A DNA stretch of 64,000 bases from Ailanthus altissimus (lineage: Eukaryota; Streptophyta; Magnoliopsida; Sapindales; Simaroubaceae): positions 12,958,001 to 13,022,000 of the forward strand of contig OX327686.1 of the NCBI GenBank assembly GCA_946807835.1, in the 5' to 3' direction. Shown here piece by piece: positions 61,442 to 64,000 of the stretch. Within the stretch, counting starts at the first letter, position 1; each line of letters starts with the position of its first letter. The notes beneath the pieces were generated by a model. That model worked only from the letters and a program-made list of their open reading frames with translations, did not search any database and was not told the DNA's origin. A program made the position numbers and the translations under genes.

Positions 61442-63205
61442 AATACCCCTAAACTTAAGACTTTGCTCGTCATCGAGTAAAATAAAGAAAAATATTCACA
61501 AATTATTCATGACTCAAAAATAAAACTAAAAATAAGCTTCAGTTGATTAAACAATCCTCATCATAGTCTCAAATTAAGGTTGTTAAAAATAGCACAAGGC
61601 TCTTCAGAAATCAATAAACAACTTTTAACAATCCTCGTACCATTGATCAAGTACTTCATTCTCCCTTGTAAATGATCACTTGTGTGTGTGTGTAATAAGC
61701 AAGTAATTAGTTAAATAGAACATAGATTTACTCAATACTTAAGAAATACATGAATATGATATCTCGACATATTTTCAATTATAACACTACCATATGCTTG
61801 CTTTTCATACTACTCTCCACTAATGTAGAAATACACACGTCTAGGGATCTATTTAGGACTTTAATTAGCTTGTAATGTAAGGCTAAGGTAAAGGTGGGAT
61901 ATAAATATATATATAAAGTGTAAATCACACCATTAACACCGAGACTTTACTTAGAAACCCTCTTGATTCCTTATCCTCCTTGATTATTAATCTCTTCCCC
62001 CAAACTTATGTTATTCCTATCTTTCTTTCAGTCACATTTTTGCAAAGAATTTCTTATTTTTCTTAAGCTAGGGGTATTATGCATTTAAACATTTTTTTTT
62101 CTTTTTTTTTTATGTACTTAGATTGATATGCACTTTCAAGACTTATTGCTTTTCATTACAGTACCATTGTTTCATGCATCCACAACCTTTTTCATTTTAA
62201 GAATATTTCTAAGTAAGCTCAAGATTTATGGTGCTACCGGTAGATTTTAGGATAAGTAAACTCAAAGTCTTTAGGCTTGTAATGTGGTTAAACAGAAAAC
62301 AAAAAAGGATAATTAAGCTCAAACAGTGTGACTAAGGATAAATATACATATAAGGTAGGCTCGAAAAGGCTCAAACGGTTTAAAGATGGCCTAATGTCAT
62401 TTTCCTAAGCATGTGAATTCTAGGATTTCGCCTCAAGTAGTAATCAAGCAAGTTCTAAAGTATTGGTCTTTAAGACTATAGTGTACTACTTAAGCATGAA
62501 AACTCTATGAAAAAGATTCAACTAATACATGCTTATTTTAATGTGCTCAAGAATAAATGATCAAAAATAAGCTTGAATTCAGTCCAAGAATCATGATATA
62601 AGAGTTATCTCGAGCATCTATTATTTCCTAAAGACTTGTGAAAATACATTCAGCCAATATTTTATTTCATATCATAGACTAATGATCACCATCTCAACCA
62701 AAACTTAACAATCTAAAAAAAACAATTACCCTACAAAACAATCAATCAAAGCATGCAGCAACATAAACACGGGTAAAGTGTTTTCCACCCCTAAACTTAA
62801 ATTATACATTGTCCTCAATGTTTAAAAATAAACTTCAAAGGAAGAAAAACTCCCCTGGTAACTGAAGTTGAAGTAGTGTAACGTTGTGTTCTAATGAATG
62901 TGATTGCGATATTTGTTTACTCCAATGCTTGAAATTGTTTGTACTGCTTCATTGAATGCTTGAATTGCTAATTTATTCATACAAAAGAAAACTAACATAA
63001 CTAAAACTGAAAATAAGCTAATAAAAATAAAAATTACTTGGGTTGCCTCCCAAGAAGCGCTTGATTTAGCGTCGTTGGCTTGACGGGGCTCTTTCTACTC
63101 TTATGGAGGATTAAAGTCAATGGTGGAAGCATCTTTATATGTGAGCTTGTTAGGCTTTCTTTCTTTTAGCTTCCACATCTTCTTTATTTGATCTTGGGCA
63201 GCAAC
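61442..63205 (-). other. Element B polypurine tract and 3' noncoding domain
   Basis: Purine tract at about 61442-61457 (minus AGTTTAGGGGTATTT). Up to about 62800 the sequence aligns with element A 30849-31975 on the opposite strand, including the pyrimidine-rich run near 62095. At 63043-63056 (plus GGTTGCCTCCCAAG) is the box shared with element A at about 28480. No coding frame. Confidence 0.75.
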
Positions 63206-64000
63206 TTATTCCTCTTTCTCCTCGTGTTTCTCCGGAAAGACTTGAATCTTAGACCGGTGAAGTGTCTCTTTTGTGCCATTCTCTTCGATCCTATCATTGT
63301 ACTGCTTCTTTTTCTTCTTCTTCTTTCTTCTCTTTCTATGCTTTAACGCCTTCTTTTTTATATTAGAATTTAACATCTCCATGTCTTTGAGCTTTTTGGT
63401 GTTTAATGGCACCACATTAATGCTGCAACAGTCAAGTAATGTAATGTGCATGGGTTGATTTTTCTCTTTGTTACCAGTATTTTCTACGATGTTGTCACTT
63501 TTTTGCACCTTAGAATGTTGTTGTACTTTAATACCAGTTTTTGCACGTTTCATTGTTGAGAATTCCACATTTTCCTGAGATTTTACACCATTTTCTGGAC
63601 TGGTATACTGCTGATTTTCTATTTCAACACTTGTTTGACATCTCTGTAGCCCTTGAAGAAAAGAAATCAGCGGTCTATATGGTTGCACTTTATTTTTTTG
63701 TACTTTCTTCTCCTTTATACTTAATGGTAGTGGTGTAGATGTGTTTTCTTGTAGGATCTTACCACTCCTCAAGTTGATGGCTTGACATTGCTCTACAATC
63801 CCTTTTGAATTTATCTCAGTATCACTTGGTAAAGTGCCTTGAGGTCTCTTATTAATTGCAGTAGCAAGTTGTCCCATTTGAACCTCTAAATTCTTCAAAG
63901 ACGTTGAGTGATTCTGTAGGATGGCATCATTGAACTTTATATATTGCATAAACATGTCTTCTAATGTCGGCTTCTTCTCTTGTAGTGGTGGAAATCCTGG
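63206..64000 (-). CDS. Element B gag-derived ORF, partial (runs off window)
   Basis: Open from the window edge through 63206, at least 264 codons without a stop; the frame continues upstream of the ATG at 63955 (PGFPPLQEKKPTLED), so the true start is outside. It contains MFMQYIKFNDAIL, VQMGQLATAINKRPQGTLPS and QCQAINLRSGKIL (gag C-terminus), a Gln-rich middle, then HITLLDCCSINVVPLNTKKL and a basic tail of Arg/Lys repeats aligned with the end of the protease ORF of element A. Gag end and pol-tail are thus joined with the protease lost. No zinc knuckle in the visible part. It is the least decayed transposon frame in the window. Confidence 0.75.
   Translation of the reverse strand, partial: PGFPPLQEKKPTLEDMFMQYIKFNDAILQNHSTSLKNLEVQMGQLATAINKRPQGTLPSDTEINSKGIVEQCQAINLRSGKILQENTSTPLPLSIKEKKVQKNKVQPYRPLISFLQGLQRCQTSVEIENQQYTSPENGVKSQENVEFSTMKRAKTGIKVQQHSKVQKSDNIVENTGNKEKNQPMHITLLDCCSINVVPLNTKKLKDMEMLNSNIKKKALKHRKRRKKKKKKKQYNDRIEENGTKETLHRSKIQVFPEKHEEKEE

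Larger units (their letters stand above)
60096..64000 (-). mobile_element. Gypsy element B (Athila-like, non-autonomous family), continues beyond the window
   Basis: Minus strand; only the 3' part is inside: LTR 60096-61441, noncoding 3' domain, and a gag-derived ORF at the window edge. It shares the gag C-terminus, the GGAGGCAACCCA box and the 3' noncoding domain with element A, but protease and the accessory ORF are missing between them. Inserted into the minus-strand Copia element. Confidence 0.85.

Noticed and set aside
63273..63738. Plus-strand frames with Phe-rich runs
   Set aside because: Antisense of the Lys-rich gag-derived ORF on the minus strand.

Overview
This is an AT-rich plant nuclear window, most likely from a eudicot. 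It is almost entirely a pile of nested, decayed transposable elements with one host gene. Evidence for a plant: Ty1/Copia and Athila-type Ty3/Gypsy retrotransposons, plant MULE and DUF1985/Ulp1 coding remnants, and a spliced three-exon cupin (DUF985) gene with GT-AG introns. No tRNA, rRNA or CRISPR array was seen. Species is not claimed.

Layout. 1-9.5 kb: a badly decayed Copia element (family 1; LTR-related sequence at 1-940 and 6678-8000, coding relics between), a MITE-like element and a third LTR fragment. 9.5-19.2 kb: Copia family 2, with one LTR plus primer-binding site (9505-11522), a foldback element (12232-12846), and a copy (12847-19172) that has lost its reverse transcriptase, all accompanied by a long inverted repeat. 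19.2-21.2 kb: AT-rich DNA and an array alternating GC-rich and AT-rich blocks. 21.2-49.8 kb: remains of one large Mutator-like element (MULE) of the kind that pairs a transposase with a DUF1985/Ulp1-protease gene. It is split by a 9.1-kb non-autonomous Gypsy element (24305-33386) and by a 12.3-kb Athila element (34585-46862) with a perfect TCAAG target duplication. The Athila element carries a captured, intronless LOG-like (cytokinin-activating enzyme) pseudogene and another unrecognised ORF between integrase and the 3' LTR; these are the most interesting features.

49.9-52.9 kb: the single apparently intact host gene, a 189-residue DUF985 cupin protein in three exons. 53-64 kb: a Gypsy element (53.6-56.1 kb), cut by a minus-strand Copia family 2 element (56129-60095), itself cut by a minus-strand Gypsy element related to the 24-33 kb one and running off the window.

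None of the transposon proteins is intact; nearly all have stops and frameshifts. Boundaries of LTRs with matching partners, TG...CA ends, primer sites or target duplications are good to a few bases; others are approximate. All homology statements come from reading the sequence and recalling family motifs; no database search was run.
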